Origin: Pseudomonas sp. Irchel 3E13
Lineage (GTDB): Bacteria > Pseudomonadota > Gammaproteobacteria > Pseudomonadales > Pseudomonadaceae
Assembly (NCBI RefSeq): GCF_900187455.1
Contig: NZ_FYDX01000003.1
Coordinates: 124,001-188,000, forward strand
Reading direction: 5' to 3'
DNA length: 64,000 bases
Part shown: positions 9,936-21,881 of the stretch, in pieces
Layout: the number at the start of each line of letters is the position of its first letter
Position numbering within the stretch: position 1 is the first letter of the stretch
Program-made: the position numbers and the translations under genes
Notes under the pieces: model-generated
What the model was told of the DNA's origin: nothing
What the model saw: only the letters and a program-made list of their open reading frames with translations
The model's database searches: none

Positions 9936-10409
9936 GTGCTGACTCATCTCGATTCCCAAGGTCGCGCCGCCATGGTCGACGTCACCGACAAGGCCGTGAC
10001 CTTCCGCGAAGCCGTGGCCGAAGCCCGCGTGCGCATGCTCCCGCAGACCCTGGCGATGATCGTCGACGGCGCCCATCCCAAGGGTGATGTGTTCGCCGTG
10101 GCGCGTATCGCCGGGATCCAGGCGGCGAAGAAAACCAGCGACCTGATTCCCCTGTGCCATCCGCTGATGCTCACCAGCGTCAAGGTCGAACTGAGCGCTG
10201 AGGGCGCGGACGCCGTGCACATCGTCGCCCGCTGCAAGCTGTCCGGGCAGACCGGCGTGGAAATGGAAGCCCTGACCGCCGCCAGCGTTGCCGCGTTGAC
10301 CATTTACGACATGTGCAAGGCCGTCGATCGCGGCATGACCATTGAAAACGTGCGCCTGCTGGAAAAGCTTGGCGGCAAGAGCGGCCACTACCAGGCGGAT
10401 GCGCAATGA
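9936..10409 (+). CDS. moaC: MoaC, cyclic pyranopterin monophosphate synthase
   Basis: MoaC makes cyclic pyranopterin monophosphate, the precursor of molybdopterin, after MoaA has acted on GTP. The 157-aa protein opens MLTHLDSQG and contains the conserved LCHPL and MEALTA segments of the active site. Translation starts at GTG 9936, with GGAG at a normal distance. The stop overlaps the moaD start by four bases (ATGA), so moaCDE is an operon. moaA and moaB are not in the window. Confidence 0.96.
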   Translation: MLTHLDSQGRAAMVDVTDKAVTFREAVAEARVRMLPQTLAMIVDGAHPKGDVFAVARIAGIQAAKKTSDLIPLCHPLMLTSVKVELSAEGADAVHIVARCKLSGQTGVEMEALTAASVAALTIYDMCKAVDRGMTIENVRLLEKLGGKSGHYQADAQ

Positions 10410-10651
10410 AGATCAAGGTGGTGTATTTTGCCCGCTACCGTGAGTTGCTGGGCACCGACGGCGAGGTGCTCGACGGCGCTTTCGCCCGTGTCGAAGACGT
10501 GCGCCAAGCCTTGCTCGACAAGGGCGAGCGCTACGCCGTGCTGGCCGAACAGAACCTGATGTGCGCACGCAACCAGGACCTGTGCAAGCCGGACGAAGCC
10601 CTGGAAGACGGCGACGAAGTCGCGTTCTTCCCGCCGGTCACCGGAGGTTGA
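10406..10651 (+). CDS. moaD: MoaD, molybdopterin synthase sulfur-carrier subunit
   Basis: This 81-aa ubiquitin-fold protein ends PPVTGG. The C-terminal Gly-Gly is adenylated and thiocarboxylated and delivers sulfur to MoaE. Length and tail are typical. It overlaps moaC by ATGA and is followed directly by moaE. Confidence 0.95.
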   Translation: MKIKVVYFARYRELLGTDGEVLDGAFARVEDVRQALLDKGERYAVLAEQNLMCARNQDLCKPDEALEDGDEVAFFPPVTGG

Positions 10652-10652
10652 G

Positions 10653-11099
10653 ATGAGCGTTCGGGTCCAGACCGCGCCCTTCGATCCGGGGGCGGAAACC
10701 AATGCCATGCACGCGGCCAATGTCGGGGTCGGCGCCGTGGTGGCCTTCGTGGGTTATGTGCGTGACTTCAATGATGGCCGGGAGGTGGCGGGGATGTTCC
10801 TCGAGCATTACCCGGGCATGACCGAGAAAGCGCTGGGCAAGATCGTCATCGAGGCCGAGGCGCGCTGGCCGCTGCTCAAGGTCGAGGTGCTGCACCGTAT
10901 TGGCGCGCTCGAACCGGGCGAGCCGATCGTCTTCGTCGGCGTCGCCAGCGCCCACCGCCAGGCGGCATTCGACGCCTGCAACTTCATCATGGACTACCTC
11001 AAGACCCGCGCGCCGTTCTGGAAAAAGGAACAGACCTGCGAAGGCCCGCGTTGGGTCGAGGGCAAGCAGAGTGATGCTGACGCCGCCGAGCGTTGGTAG
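10653..11099 (+). CDS. moaE: MoaE, molybdopterin synthase catalytic subunit
   Basis: MoaE transfers sulfur from MoaD thiocarboxylate to cyclic pyranopterin monophosphate to form molybdopterin. The 148-aa product carries the family motifs VGYVRD, LEHYPGM and the C-terminal PFWKKE segment with its catalytic lysine. It starts two bases after moaD, with the ribosome site GGAGG inside the moaD end, so the two subunits are probably translationally coupled. Confidence 0.95.
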   Translation: MSVRVQTAPFDPGAETNAMHAANVGVGAVVAFVGYVRDFNDGREVAGMFLEHYPGMTEKALGKIVIEAEARWPLLKVEVLHRIGALEPGEPIVFVGVASAHRQAAFDACNFIMDYLKTRAPFWKKEQTCEGPRWVEGKQSDADAAERW

Positions 11100-11129
11100 A
11101 CACTGATTCCGAATTATCCGTAAACCTCA

Positions 11130-11156
11130 TGGGAGCTGGCTTGCCAGCTCCTACAG
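11130..11156. repeat. Single REP-like palindrome downstream of moaE
   Basis: The palindrome GGGAGCTGG/CCAGCTCCTAC with a short TTG-type centre is a REP variant differing from the CGAGC class at 957, 12118 and 15069. It lies in the 206-base gap before the amino-acid binding protein gene. Confidence 0.65.
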
Positions 11157-11305
11157 CGTCTTGCCTGACTTTTCTGACTGTTGTTTTTTTGTACGATAAA
11201 GTCCAGTATGGATTCATAAGTACAAAATAATGACAGGCCCCGTGCCTGACTTCCTTTCCTCTGTCTTGTCACCCCCAACACAACAACGAGCGAGAGAGCC
11301 CCATC

Positions 11306-12082
11306 ATGAAGACCTCCAACCTGATCGCCGGTCTGGCGCTTGGCCTGTTGGCCAGCAGCCCTGTGTTCGCGGCCGACGACGTTCTGCGCATCGGCATCGA
11401 GGCTGCTTACCCGCCCTTTGCCTACAAGACCCCGAATGGCATAGAAGGCTTTGACTACGACATCGGCAACGCGCTGTGCGCCGAGATGAAGGTCAAGTGC
11501 CAGTGGGTCGAGCAGGAATACGACGGCCTGATCCCGTCGCTGAAGGTCAAGAAAATCGACGCGGCCCTGTCGTCGATCACCATCACCGAAGAGCGCAAGA
11601 AGTCCGTGGACTTCACCAACAAGTACTACTTCACGTCGGCGCGCCTGGCGATGAAGGAAGGCACCCAGGTGGACGATCAGTACGCAGCCCTCAAGGGCAA
11701 GCGCATCGGTGTGCAGCGCGCCACCACCACTGACCGCTATGTGCGTGCGGTGCTGGAGCCCAAAGGTGTGATCGTGGTGCCGTATACCACCAACGAAGAG
11801 ATCTTCCTGGACATGGAAAGCGGGCGCCTGGACGGTGTGTTCGCCGATACCATCCCGCTGCAACTGGGCTTCCTCGACACGCCACGGGGCAAGGGCTTCG
11901 CCTTTGTCGGCCCTGAGCTGAAAGATCCGAAATTCGTCGGTGAAGGCGCCGGTATCGCCGTGCGCAAGGGCAATACCGAGCTGGTGAAGAAACTGAACGA
12001 TGCCATTGCCGCAATCCGCGCCGATGGCGAGTACCAGAAGATCCAGAGCAAGTACTTCAAGACCGACATCTACGGCGACTGA
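11306..12082 (+). CDS. Periplasmic basic amino-acid binding protein (ArgT/HisJ family), orphan
   Basis: This 258-aa ABC solute-binding protein has a signal peptide ending V-F-A-A-D. The ligand-domain segments are typical of lysine/arginine/ornithine and histidine binders: [30 protein letters not shown] and an R-A-T-T-T-D segment in the ligand-contact region. No permease or ATPase gene is next to it. It neighbours dauRAB, and the same arrangement (PA3865 beside dauBAR) is what I recall from P. aeruginosa, so D- or L-arginine is the likely ligand by inference. ATG 11306 has the GA-rich ribosome site GAGAG. Confidence 0.88.
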   Translation: MKTSNLIAGLALGLLASSPVFAADDVLRIGIEAAYPPFAYKTPNGIEGFDYDIGNALCAEMKVKCQWVEQEYDGLIPSLKVKKIDAALSSITITEERKKSVDFTNKYYFTSARLAMKEGTQVDDQYAALKGKRIGVQRATTTDRYVRAVLEPKGVIVVPYTTNEEIFLDMESGRLDGVFADTIPLQLGFLDTPRGKGFAFVGPELKDPKFVGEGAGIAVRKGNTELVKKLNDAIAAIRADGEYQKIQSKYFKTDIYGD

Positions 12083-12117
12083 TCGCCTGACTCAAGCGCC
12101 CGGGGCTGCTGCCATTT

Positions 12118-12140
12118 TGTAGGAGCGAGCTTGCTCGCGA
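12118..12140. repeat. Single REP element
   Basis: It begins GTAGGAGCGAGC and continues TTGCTCGCGA, identical to the arms of the REPIN at 15069-15133. It lies between the convergent binding-protein gene and dauR, where it may form a stem in both transcripts. Confidence 0.8.
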
Positions 12141-12156
12141 AGCGGTACCCGCAGCC

Positions 12157-12777
12157 TCAGGCCTTGAGTTCCTTCAGGTGTTTGTACACCGTCGCCCGCC
12201 CCATATTCAGCACATTGGCCACATAGTTGGCCGCACTCTTGCCGCGAAACGCGCCTTCGGCGTGCAGGGCCAGGACCAGTTCGCGCTTGTGGTCGCGGTT
12301 GAGCACGTTGAGGCTGAGCTGGCGCTGGCGCAGCCAACTGTTGAGAAAGGTATTGATCCGCTCCTGCCAGTCATCGCGAAACAGGGCGTCGGGCTGCGGG
12401 ATCAATTTGCTCGGTGACAGGAACAAATCCAGCGCCGCCTTGGCATTCTCGAACAGCGAAATATTCAGGTTGATGCACAACACGGCCTGCGGGTTGCCCG
12501 CGGCGTCGCGCAGCACCGTGCTCAGGGAGCGGATCTTCTGTCCGTCCCAGTTGAGCTTCTCGTAGGGGCCGATATTGGTCTCGTCGGTACCTTCCTCGAA
12601 CATGTCCTCCAGCGCCGCATCGTCGCCCACTTCGCGTTTGGACAGGTTGTTGGCGATGTAGTCGATCTTCTGTGTGCGCAGGTCGTGCAGGACGACTTCA
12701 GCATGGGGGAAGAACAGCGTGGCGATGGCATCGGCGATCGCCCGGTAGTTCTGCAGGACATCATCGGGTGTCGACAT
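12157..12777 (-). CDS. dauR: DauR-like YheO-family transcriptional regulator
   Basis: The 206-aa protein has an N-terminal YheO/PAS-like sensory domain (about residues 10-120, with the NIGPYEKLNWDGQ segment) and a C-terminal helix-turn-helix (GRATVYKHLKEL). In P. aeruginosa DauR represses the dauBAR operon and responds to D-arginine/D-lysine catabolism. Here it is the last gene of the minus-strand cluster dauB-dauA-dauR, 73 bases after dauA. The name rests on family and context. Confidence 0.85.
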   Translation of the reverse strand: MSTPDDVLQNYRAIADAIATLFFPHAEVVLHDLRTQKIDYIANNLSKREVGDDAALEDMFEEGTDETNIGPYEKLNWDGQKIRSLSTVLRDAAGNPQAVLCINLNISLFENAKAALDLFLSPSKLIPQPDALFRDDWQERINTFLNSWLRQRQLSLNVLNRDHKRELVLALHAEGAFRGKSAANYVANVLNMGRATVYKHLKELKA

Positions 12778-12850
12778 TCGGGCGGGCTCCGGACGGGTTC
12801 AGCGCCCTGGGGCCAGGGCGCTGGGAGTGTGCCGCAAACGCGCGGGCGCG

Positions 12851-14961
<2,111 letters not shown>

Positions 14962-15068
14962 TCGGGACTCCGGGGTGACTGGTTTCTAAACTAATTTTTC
15001 CATTATGGACTTTTAGTTTAAGTCTTCGCTATCCCGGTGGAAAAAAAGATTGGAGCTGCCGAGGGGCT

Positions 15069-15133
15069 TCGCGAGCAAGCTCGCTCCTACAGACCGGTAT
15101 GGTCTGAGTCTGTAGGAGCGAGCTTGCTCGCGA
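15069..15133. repeat. REPIN between dauB and rhlB
   Basis: Two 24-base arms (15069-15092 and 15110-15133) are perfect inverted copies with the core GTAGGAGCGAGC. The centre contains a smaller stem AGACC/GGTCT. It is the best-formed REPIN in the window. Confidence 0.9.
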
Positions 15134-15149
15134 AAAAATTGCAGCCATA

Positions 15150-15178
15150 AAAAAACGCAGCTCCAAGGCTGCGTTTTC
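15150..15178 (-). terminator. Rho-independent terminator of rhlB
   Basis: On the minus strand an AACGCAGC/GCTGCGTT stem with a six-base loop is followed by a run of T. It also has T residues on the other strand, so it may work both ways. It lies 4 bases beyond the rhlB stop. Confidence 0.85.
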
Positions 15179-15182
15179 TCGA

Positions 15183-16610
15183 TCATCCGTGCTTGCGCGG
15201 CACTGATTTCAACAACTCGGTCGGCGGCATCTCGCAACTGATCTTGCGACCCAGCAACGCCTCGATCGCCGGCAACTGGTAGGAGTCATCCTCACCGGCA
15301 AAGCTGATCGACACACCGCTGGTCCCCGCACGACCGGTACGGCCGATACGGTGCACGTAGTCGTCCGGATCTTCCGGCAACGTGAAGTTGATCACGTGGC
15401 TGATGCCATCGATGTGGATACCGCGACCGGCCACGTCGGTGGCAACCAGCACGGTAATGCGGCCTTCGCGGAAGCTTTCCAGGGTGCGGATGCGCTTGTG
15501 CTGCGGCACGTCGCCGGACAGTTGCGCGGCATTCACGCCGTCGCGCACCAGTTTTTCTTCGATGCGCCGCACTTCGTCCTTGCGGTTGGCGAAGACGATC
15601 ACCCGTTCCCACTTGTTCTCGGTGACCAGGTTGTACAACAGCTTGTACTTGTCGCTGCCGGCAACGGCGTAGACGTGCTGTTCGACGGTTTCGCTGGCGA
15701 CGTTCTCCGGCTCGATCTCGACGATGGCCGGGTCGGTGGTCCACTGCTTGGCCAGGTTCATCACGTCTTCGGTGAAGGTGGCCGAGAACAGCAGGGTCTG
15801 ACGCTCGCTCTTCGGCGGGGTCTGGCGAATGATCTGGCGCACCTGTGGGATGAAGCCCATGTCGAGCATGCGGTCGGCTTCGTCCAGCACCATCACTTCG
15901 ACCATGTCCAGGTGCACTTCGCCGCGCTGGTTGAAGTCCAGCAGACGGCCAGGGGTGGCAACCAGGATGTCGCAGTGGCGGGCTTCGAGGGCCTTGAGCT
16001 GCTTGTCGTAGTCCATGCCGCCGACGAAGGTCATCACGTTCAGGCCGGTGTACTTGGTCAGCAACTCGGCGTCCTTGGCGATCTGTACCACCAGTTCCCG
16101 GGTCGGGGCGATGATCAGCGCCCGTGGCTCACCCATGTAGCGCTCTTTCGGCGGGGGAGTCTGTTGCAGCTGGGTGATGATCGAGATCAGAAAGGCCGCA
16201 GTCTTGCCGGTGCCGGTCTGGGCGCGACCGATGGCGTCCTGGCCACGCAGGGTGAAACCCAGGACCTGGGCCTGGATCGGCGTGCAATAAGGAAAGCCGA
16301 GGTCATGGATGGCGTGCATCAGCTCGGGGGAGAGCTTGAAGTCGTGGAAACGGGTTTTGCCTTCCTGTGGCTCGACGGCGAAGTCTTCCAGCTTCCAGGT
16401 CGAAGCTTGTGGTTTTGGCTTGCGCTCGCGGCGAGGTTTGGCAGCGGCGGCGGGTTCGGCGCGAACGGGTTGGGGTTCCTCGGCCTTGAGCGGGGCCACC
16501 GGTGCGGGAGCGGTGGCCGGCGTGGGTGGCTGCATCACGGGAGCAGCGCTTTCGGCGGCGAGTGGCTCATCCTCGCCTTTGCCGAACATCTTCTTGAGTG
16601 CTTTGAGCAC
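15183..16610 (-). CDS. rhlB: RhlB-type DEAD-box ATP-dependent RNA helicase
   Basis: The 475-aa protein has a low-complexity Ala/Pro/Glu-rich N-terminus (about residues 15-70), then the helicase core: Q motif, [17 protein letters not shown] ([10 protein letters not shown]), SAT and HRIGRTGR. RhlB works with RNase E in the degradosome, unwinding RNA for decay. The N-terminus [13 protein letters not shown] is what I recognise from Pseudomonas RhlB. It is a single gene with its own terminator. Confidence 0.92.
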   Translation of the reverse strand: MLKALKKMFGKGEDEPLAAESAAPVMQPPTPATAPAPVAPLKAEEPQPVRAEPAAAAKPRRERKPKPQASTWKLEDFAVEPQEGKTRFHDFKLSPELMHAIHDLGFPYCTPIQAQVLGFTLRGQDAIGRAQTGTGKTAAFLISIITQLQQTPPPKERYMGEPRALIIAPTRELVVQIAKDAELLTKYTGLNVMTFVGGMDYDKQLKALEARHCDILVATPGRLLDFNQRGEVHLDMVEVMVLDEADRMLDMGFIPQVRQIIRQTPPKSERQTLLFSATFTEDVMNLAKQWTTDPAIVEIEPENVASETVEQHVYAVAGSDKYKLLYNLVTENKWERVIVFANRKDEVRRIEEKLVRDGVNAAQLSGDVPQHKRIRTLESFREGRITVLVATDVAGRGIHIDGISHVINFTLPEDPDDYVHRIGRTGRAGTSGVSISFAGEDDSYQLPAIEALLGRKISCEMPPTELLKSVPRKHG

Positions 16611-16712
16611 GGTCTTCTCGTCAATTGATTAAGGAATGTACGCCGGGCAGTGTAATGCAAGATTCGGGCTCGGCGTAGCGGATTGCACTGACAACTACAG
16701 GGAATACGACCG

Positions 16713-17409
<697 letters not shown>

Positions 17410-17505
17410 TGAAAAAAAGGCACGAGGGGGCAATACGGAAAGAAGGTGTCGCATTGCTGCAACTTTGCGCGTTGTAGAACACTGAAACGCTTTAGCCACC
17501 AGATC

Positions 17506-17520
17506 TGGTACGCGCTTTGC
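17506..17520 (+). promoter_or_regulatory. Candidate sigma-54 (RpoN) promoter of aapJQMP
   Basis: TGGTACGCGCTTTGC matches the -24/-12 consensus TGGCACG-N4-TTGC, with GG and GC at the required spacing and one mismatch at position 4. It leaves a leader of about 170 bases before aapJ. Confidence 0.65.
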
Positions 17521-17703
17521 TACTTGACCTACGACGTGAGGTGGCGTGTTTCCGCGGTAACACCCCTCATGGGTAACCCAAGGCTGTCACAGAACAGCGT
17601 ATTGCGCCAATTGACCCAATAACAAGCCGAAACGGGTCGGATGCGCCTCATAAGGGTGCGGTGCAAAACCGGCTCACACAACAAGAGCGATCTGGAGGTT
17701 TGA

Positions 17704-18732
17704 ATGAAGATGTTGAAATCCACCCTGGCAGTCATGACGGCTGCCGCTGCGCTGGGCCTGAGCTCCTTTGCCCACGCGGGTGCGACCCTGGATGCGGTGC
17801 AGAAGAAAGGTTTCGTGCAGTGTGGCGTGAGTGACGGTCTGCCGGGCTTCTCGGTGCCGGACGCCAAGGGCACCATCGTCGGGATCGACGCCGACGTCTG
17901 CCGTGCAGTAGCAGCGGCGGTATTCGGTGACGCGACCAAGGTCAAGTTCAGCCAGCTCAACGCCAAGGAGCGCTTCACCGCGCTGCAGTCCGGCGAAGTC
18001 GACGTGCTGTCGCGCAACACCACTTGGACCAGCTCGCGCGATTCCGGCATGGGCCTGGTGTTCGCCGGCGTCACCTACTACGACGGCATCGGCTTCCTGG
18101 TGAACAAGAAGCTCGGCGTTTCCAGCGCCAAGGAACTGGACGGTGCAACCATCTGCATCCAGGCCGGTACCACCACCGAGCTGAACGTCTCCGACTACTT
18201 CCGCGCCAACGGTCTGAAATACACCCCGATCACCTTCGACACCTCCGATGAAAGCGCCAAGTCGCTGGAATCCGGTCGTTGCGACGTGCTGACCTCCGAC
18301 AAGTCGCAACTCTACGCACAGCGTTCCAAGCTGGCCGCGCCGACCGACTACGTGGTCCTGCCGGAAACCATCTCCAAGGAGCCGCTGGGCCCGGTGGTGC
18401 GCAAGGGTGACGAGGAATGGTTCAGCATCGTCAAGTGGACCCTCTTCGCCATGCTCAATGCCGAAGAAATGGGCGTCACCTCGAAGAACGTCGAGGCCGA
18501 AGCCAAAGGCACCAAGAACCCTGACGTGGCGCGCATGCTCGGCGCCGACGGTGAGTACGGCAAGGACCTGAAACTGCCGAAGGACTGGGTGGTGCAGATC
18601 GTCAAGCAAGTGGGTAACTACGGCGAAGTGTTCGAGAAGAACCTCGGCAAGGCTACCCCGCTGCAGATCGACCGCGGTCTGAACGCCCTGTGGAACAACG
18701 GCGGCATCCAGTACGCGCCTCCGGTGCGCTGA
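17704..18732 (+). CDS. aapJ: AapJ, general L-amino-acid ABC transporter binding protein
   Basis: The 342-aa periplasmic protein has a signal peptide (cleavage near S-F-A-H-A) and the AapJ segments GFVQCGVSDGLPGFS, LSRNTTWTSSRD and the C-terminal GLNALWNNGGIQYAPPVR. In Rhizobium and Pseudomonas this system takes up a broad range of L-amino acids, including glutamate and glutamine. It heads aapJ-aapQ-aapM-aapP and is followed by a stable hairpin that would keep its mRNA more abundant than the downstream part. ATG 17704 follows GGAGG. Confidence 0.95.
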   Translation: MKMLKSTLAVMTAAAALGLSSFAHAGATLDAVQKKGFVQCGVSDGLPGFSVPDAKGTIVGIDADVCRAVAAAVFGDATKVKFSQLNAKERFTALQSGEVDVLSRNTTWTSSRDSGMGLVFAGVTYYDGIGFLVNKKLGVSSAKELDGATICIQAGTTTELNVSDYFRANGLKYTPITFDTSDESAKSLESGRCDVLTSDKSQLYAQRSKLAAPTDYVVLPETISKEPLGPVVRKGDEEWFSIVKWTLFAMLNAEEMGVTSKNVEAEAKGTKNPDVARMLGADGEYGKDLKLPKDWVVQIVKQVGNYGEVFEKNLGKATPLQIDRGLNALWNNGGIQYAPPVR

Positions 18733-18739
18733 TTGGGTC

Positions 18740-18771
18740 GGCCCGCGGCGGCGAGGTTGCCGTCGCGGGCC
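18740..18771 (+). other. Intercistronic hairpin between aapJ and aapQ
   Basis: The eight-base arms GGCCCGCG/CGCGGGCC enclose a second GGC/GCC pairing and have no T run. Such stems after a binding-protein gene commonly protect the 5' cistron from 3' exonucleases; that role is inferred here. Confidence 0.7.
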
Positions 18772-18799
18772 GTTACGTTCCTTCTCTTCGGGGCTTTTC

Positions 18800-19969
18800 A
18801 TGCAAAATCCACCCAAGGGCTTGTCCCTGAACGACCCACGTGTGCGTGCGTGGCTGTTCCAGATCCTCACCATTGTCGTGGTGGTCGGTCTGGGCTGGTA
18901 CCTGTTCCACAACACCCAGACCAACCTGCAACACCGGGGCATCACCTCGGGCTTCGACTTCCTCGAGCGCAGTGCCGGTTTCGGCATCGCCCAGCACCTC
19001 ATTCCGTACACGGAATCCGACACGTACGCCCGGGTATTCGTCATCGGCCTGCTCAACACCCTGCTGGTGACCGTTATCGGCATCATCCTGGCGACCCTGC
19101 TGGGGTTCATCATCGGCGTGGCACGACTGTCACCGAACTGGATGATCAACAAGCTGGCCACGGTGTATGTCGAGACTTTCCGTAACATCCCGCCGCTACT
19201 GCAGATCCTCTTCTGGTACTTCGCGGTGTTCCTGACCCTGCCGGGACCGCGGGGCAGCATCAACCTCAACGACACCTTCTTCATCAGCAACCGTGGGCTG
19301 AACATGCCCGGGGCTTCGCTGGCCGACGGCTTCTGGCCGTTCGTGATCTGCCTGGTGGTGGCAATCGTCGCCGTGGTGCTGATGGTGCGCTGGGCCAACC
19401 GGCGTTTCGAAGCGACCGGCGTGCCATTCCACAAGTTCTGGGCCGGACTGGCCCTGTTGCTGGTGATCCCTGGGCTGAGCGTGCTGTTGTTCGGCAACCC
19501 GCTGAGCTGGGAACTGCCGCAATTGAAAGGATTCAACTTCACCGGTGGCTGGGTACTGATCCCCGAGCTGCTGGCGCTGACCCTGGCACTGACCATCTAC
19601 ACCGCGGCGTTCATCGCCGAGATCGTGCGCTCCGGCATCCGTTCGGTGAGCCACGGCCAGACCGAGACGGCACGTTCGCTGGGCCTGCGTGAAGGCCCGA
19701 CGCTGCGCAAGGTGATCATTCCCCAGGCGCTGCGGGTAATCATTCCGCCGCTGACCAGCCAATACCTGAACCTGGCGAAAAACTCCTCGCTGGCGGCCGG
19801 TATCGGTTACCCGGAAATGGTTTCGCTGTTCGCCGGCACCGTGCTCAACCAGACCGGCCAGGCCATCGAGGTCATCGCCATCACCATGAGCGTTTACCTG
19901 GCCATCAGCATCAGCATTTCGCTGTTGATGAACTGGTACAACAAGCGCATCGCGCTGATCGAGCGGTAA
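18800..19969 (+). CDS. aapQ: AapQ, amino-acid ABC transporter permease
   Basis: The 389-aa membrane protein has eight or so hydrophobic segments and the permease loop with E-A/A-R-S-L-G (ETARSLGLREGPTLRKVIIPQALR), which docks on the ATPase. It pairs with AapM to form the channel for amino acids delivered by AapJ. The length and the inserted region between the second and later helices are typical of AapQ rather than of short HisM-type permeases. Confidence 0.95.
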   Translation: MQNPPKGLSLNDPRVRAWLFQILTIVVVVGLGWYLFHNTQTNLQHRGITSGFDFLERSAGFGIAQHLIPYTESDTYARVFVIGLLNTLLVTVIGIILATLLGFIIGVARLSPNWMINKLATVYVETFRNIPPLLQILFWYFAVFLTLPGPRGSINLNDTFFISNRGLNMPGASLADGFWPFVICLVVAIVAVVLMVRWANRRFEATGVPFHKFWAGLALLLVIPGLSVLLFGNPLSWELPQLKGFNFTGGWVLIPELLALTLALTIYTAAFIAEIVRSGIRSVSHGQTETARSLGLREGPTLRKVIIPQALRVIIPPLTSQYLNLAKNSSLAAGIGYPEMVSLFAGTVLNQTGQAIEVIAITMSVYLAISISISLLMNWYNKRIALIER

Positions 19970-19979
19970 GGAGACGCGC

Positions 19980-21077
19980 ATGACTTCCCATGTTTTCAAA
20001 CCCGATATGCCGCCACCGGTGAAAACCGTCGGCGTACTCGCCTGGATGCGCGCCAACCTGTTCTCCAGCTGGATGAACACCCTGTTGACGCTGTTCGCCA
20101 TCTACCTGGTCTGGCTGATCGTGCCGCCGCTGCTGCAGTGGTCGATCTTCGATGCCAACTGGGTCGGCACCACCCGCGCCGACTGCACCAAGGAGGGCGC
20201 CTGCTGGGTGTTCATCCAGCAGCGCTTCGGCCAGTTCATGTACGGCTATTACCCCACCGAGCTGCGCTGGCGGGTCGACCTGACGGTCTGGCTGGCCGTG
20301 ATTGGCGCCGCGCCATTGTTCATTTCGCGCTTCCCGCGCAAGACGATCTACGGCCTGTGCTTCCTGGTTGCGTACCCGATCGTCGCCTACACCCTGCTGC
20401 ACGGCGGGACTCTTGGTCTTGCCACGGTACCGACCAGCCAATGGGGCGGCCTGATGCTGACCCTGGTCATCGCCACCGTGGGCATCGTTGGCGCCTTGCC
20501 GCTGGGCATTCTGCTGGCCCTGGGCCGGCGCTCGAAAATGCCGGCGGTGAAAGTGGTCTGCGTGACCTTCATCGAGTTCTGGCGCGGCGTGCCGCTGATC
20601 ACCGTGCTGTTCATGTCCTCGGTGATGCTGCCGCTGTTCCTGCCTGAAGGCATGAGCTTCGACAAGCTGCTGCGGGCGATGATCGGCGTCATCCTGTTCC
20701 AGTCGGCGTACATCGCCGAAGTGGTGCGCGGTGGCCTGCAGGCCATTCCCAAGGGCCAGTACGAAGCCGCCGCGGCCATGGGCCTCGGCTACTGGCGCTC
20801 GATGGGCCTGGTGATCCTGCCGCAAGCCCTGAAGCTGGTGATTCCCGGCATCGTCAACACCTTCATTGCCCTGTTCAAGGACACCAGCCTGGTGATCATC
20901 ATCGGCCTGTTCGACCTGCTCAACAGCGTCAAGCAGGCGGCCGCCGACCCGGCCTGGCTGGGCATGGCGACCGAGGGCTACGTGTTCGCGGCCCTGGTGT
21001 TCTGGATTTTCTGTTTCGGTATGTCCCGCTACTCCATGCACCTGGAGCGCAAGCTGGACACAGGCCACAAGCGTTAG
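19980..21077 (+). CDS. aapM: AapM, amino-acid ABC transporter permease
   Basis: This 365-aa second permease subunit has the EAA loop [25 protein letters not shown] in its C-terminal half and multiple membrane helices. It begins 10 bases after aapQ and ends 11 bases before the aapP start, consistent with one transcript. Confidence 0.95.
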   Translation: MTSHVFKPDMPPPVKTVGVLAWMRANLFSSWMNTLLTLFAIYLVWLIVPPLLQWSIFDANWVGTTRADCTKEGACWVFIQQRFGQFMYGYYPTELRWRVDLTVWLAVIGAAPLFISRFPRKTIYGLCFLVAYPIVAYTLLHGGTLGLATVPTSQWGGLMLTLVIATVGIVGALPLGILLALGRRSKMPAVKVVCVTFIEFWRGVPLITVLFMSSVMLPLFLPEGMSFDKLLRAMIGVILFQSAYIAEVVRGGLQAIPKGQYEAAAAMGLGYWRSMGLVILPQALKLVIPGIVNTFIALFKDTSLVIIIGLFDLLNSVKQAAADPAWLGMATEGYVFAALVFWIFCFGMSRYSMHLERKLDTGHKR

Positions 21078-21088
21078 GAGAGATTTTG

Positions 21089-21853
21089 ATGAGCGAAGCG
21101 ATCAAACAGCCTGTTGGCCCTGAAGGCATTATCCAGATGCAGGGCGTGAACAAGTGGTACGGCCAGTTCCACGTGCTCAAGGACATCAACCTGAACGTGC
21201 GCCAGGGCGAGCGCATCGTGCTGTGCGGGCCTTCGGGCTCGGGCAAGTCCACCACCATCCGTTGCCTCAACCGCCTGGAAGAACACCAGCAAGGTCGCAT
21301 CGTGGTCGATGGCGTGGAGCTGACCAACGACCTCAAGCAGATCGAGGCGATCCGCCGCGAAGTCGGCATGGTGTTCCAGCACTTCAACCTGTTCCCGCAC
21401 CTGACCATCCTGCAGAACTGCACCCTGGCGCCGATGTGGGTGCGCAAGATGCCCAAGCGCAAGGCCGAGGAAATCGCCATGCACTACCTGGAGCGGGTGC
21501 GGATTCCGGAGCAGGCCAACAAGTTTCCCGGTCAGTTGTCCGGTGGTCAGCAACAGCGTGTGGCGATTGCCCGGGCGCTGTGTATGAAGCCGAAGATCAT
21601 GCTGTTCGACGAGCCGACCTCGGCCCTCGATCCGGAAATGGTCAAGGAAGTGCTCGACACCATGGTCGGCCTGGCGGAAGACGGCATGACCATGCTCTGC
21701 GTGACCCACGAAATGGGCTTCGCCCGCACCGTGGCGAACCGGGTGATCTTCATGGACAAAGGGGAAATCGTCGAGCAGGCTGCGCCGGATGACTTCTTCG
21801 ACCGGCCGCAGAACGAGCGAACCAAGCTGTTCCTGAGCCAGATCCTGCACTAA
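21089..21853 (+). CDS. aapP: AapP, amino-acid ABC transporter ATPase
   Basis: The 254-aa ATP-binding subunit carries Walker A (GPSGSGKS), the signature LSGGQQQR, Walker B (IMLFDEP) and the H-loop histidine (VTHEMGF). It energises AapQM. ATG 21089 is chosen over the preceding TTG because AGGAG lies 8 bases upstream. It is the last gene of the operon, converging on algW. Confidence 0.96.
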   Translation: MSEAIKQPVGPEGIIQMQGVNKWYGQFHVLKDINLNVRQGERIVLCGPSGSGKSTTIRCLNRLEEHQQGRIVVDGVELTNDLKQIEAIRREVGMVFQHFNLFPHLTILQNCTLAPMWVRKMPKRKAEEIAMHYLERVRIPEQANKFPGQLSGGQQQRVAIARALCMKPKIMLFDEPTSALDPEMVKEVLDTMVGLAEDGMTMLCVTHEMGFARTVANRVIFMDKGEIVEQAAPDDFFDRPQNERTKLFLSQILH

Positions 21854-21855
21854 TG

Positions 21856-21880
21856 AAAAGGGGCCGCAAGCGGCCCCGAA
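21856..21880 (-). terminator. Terminator between aapP and algW
   Basis: The stem GGGGCCGC/GCGGCCCC with a two-base loop is followed on the minus strand by CTTTT, suited to ending algW. It lacks a T run on the plus strand, so its use by aapP is uncertain. Confidence 0.75.
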
Positions 21881-21881
21881 A

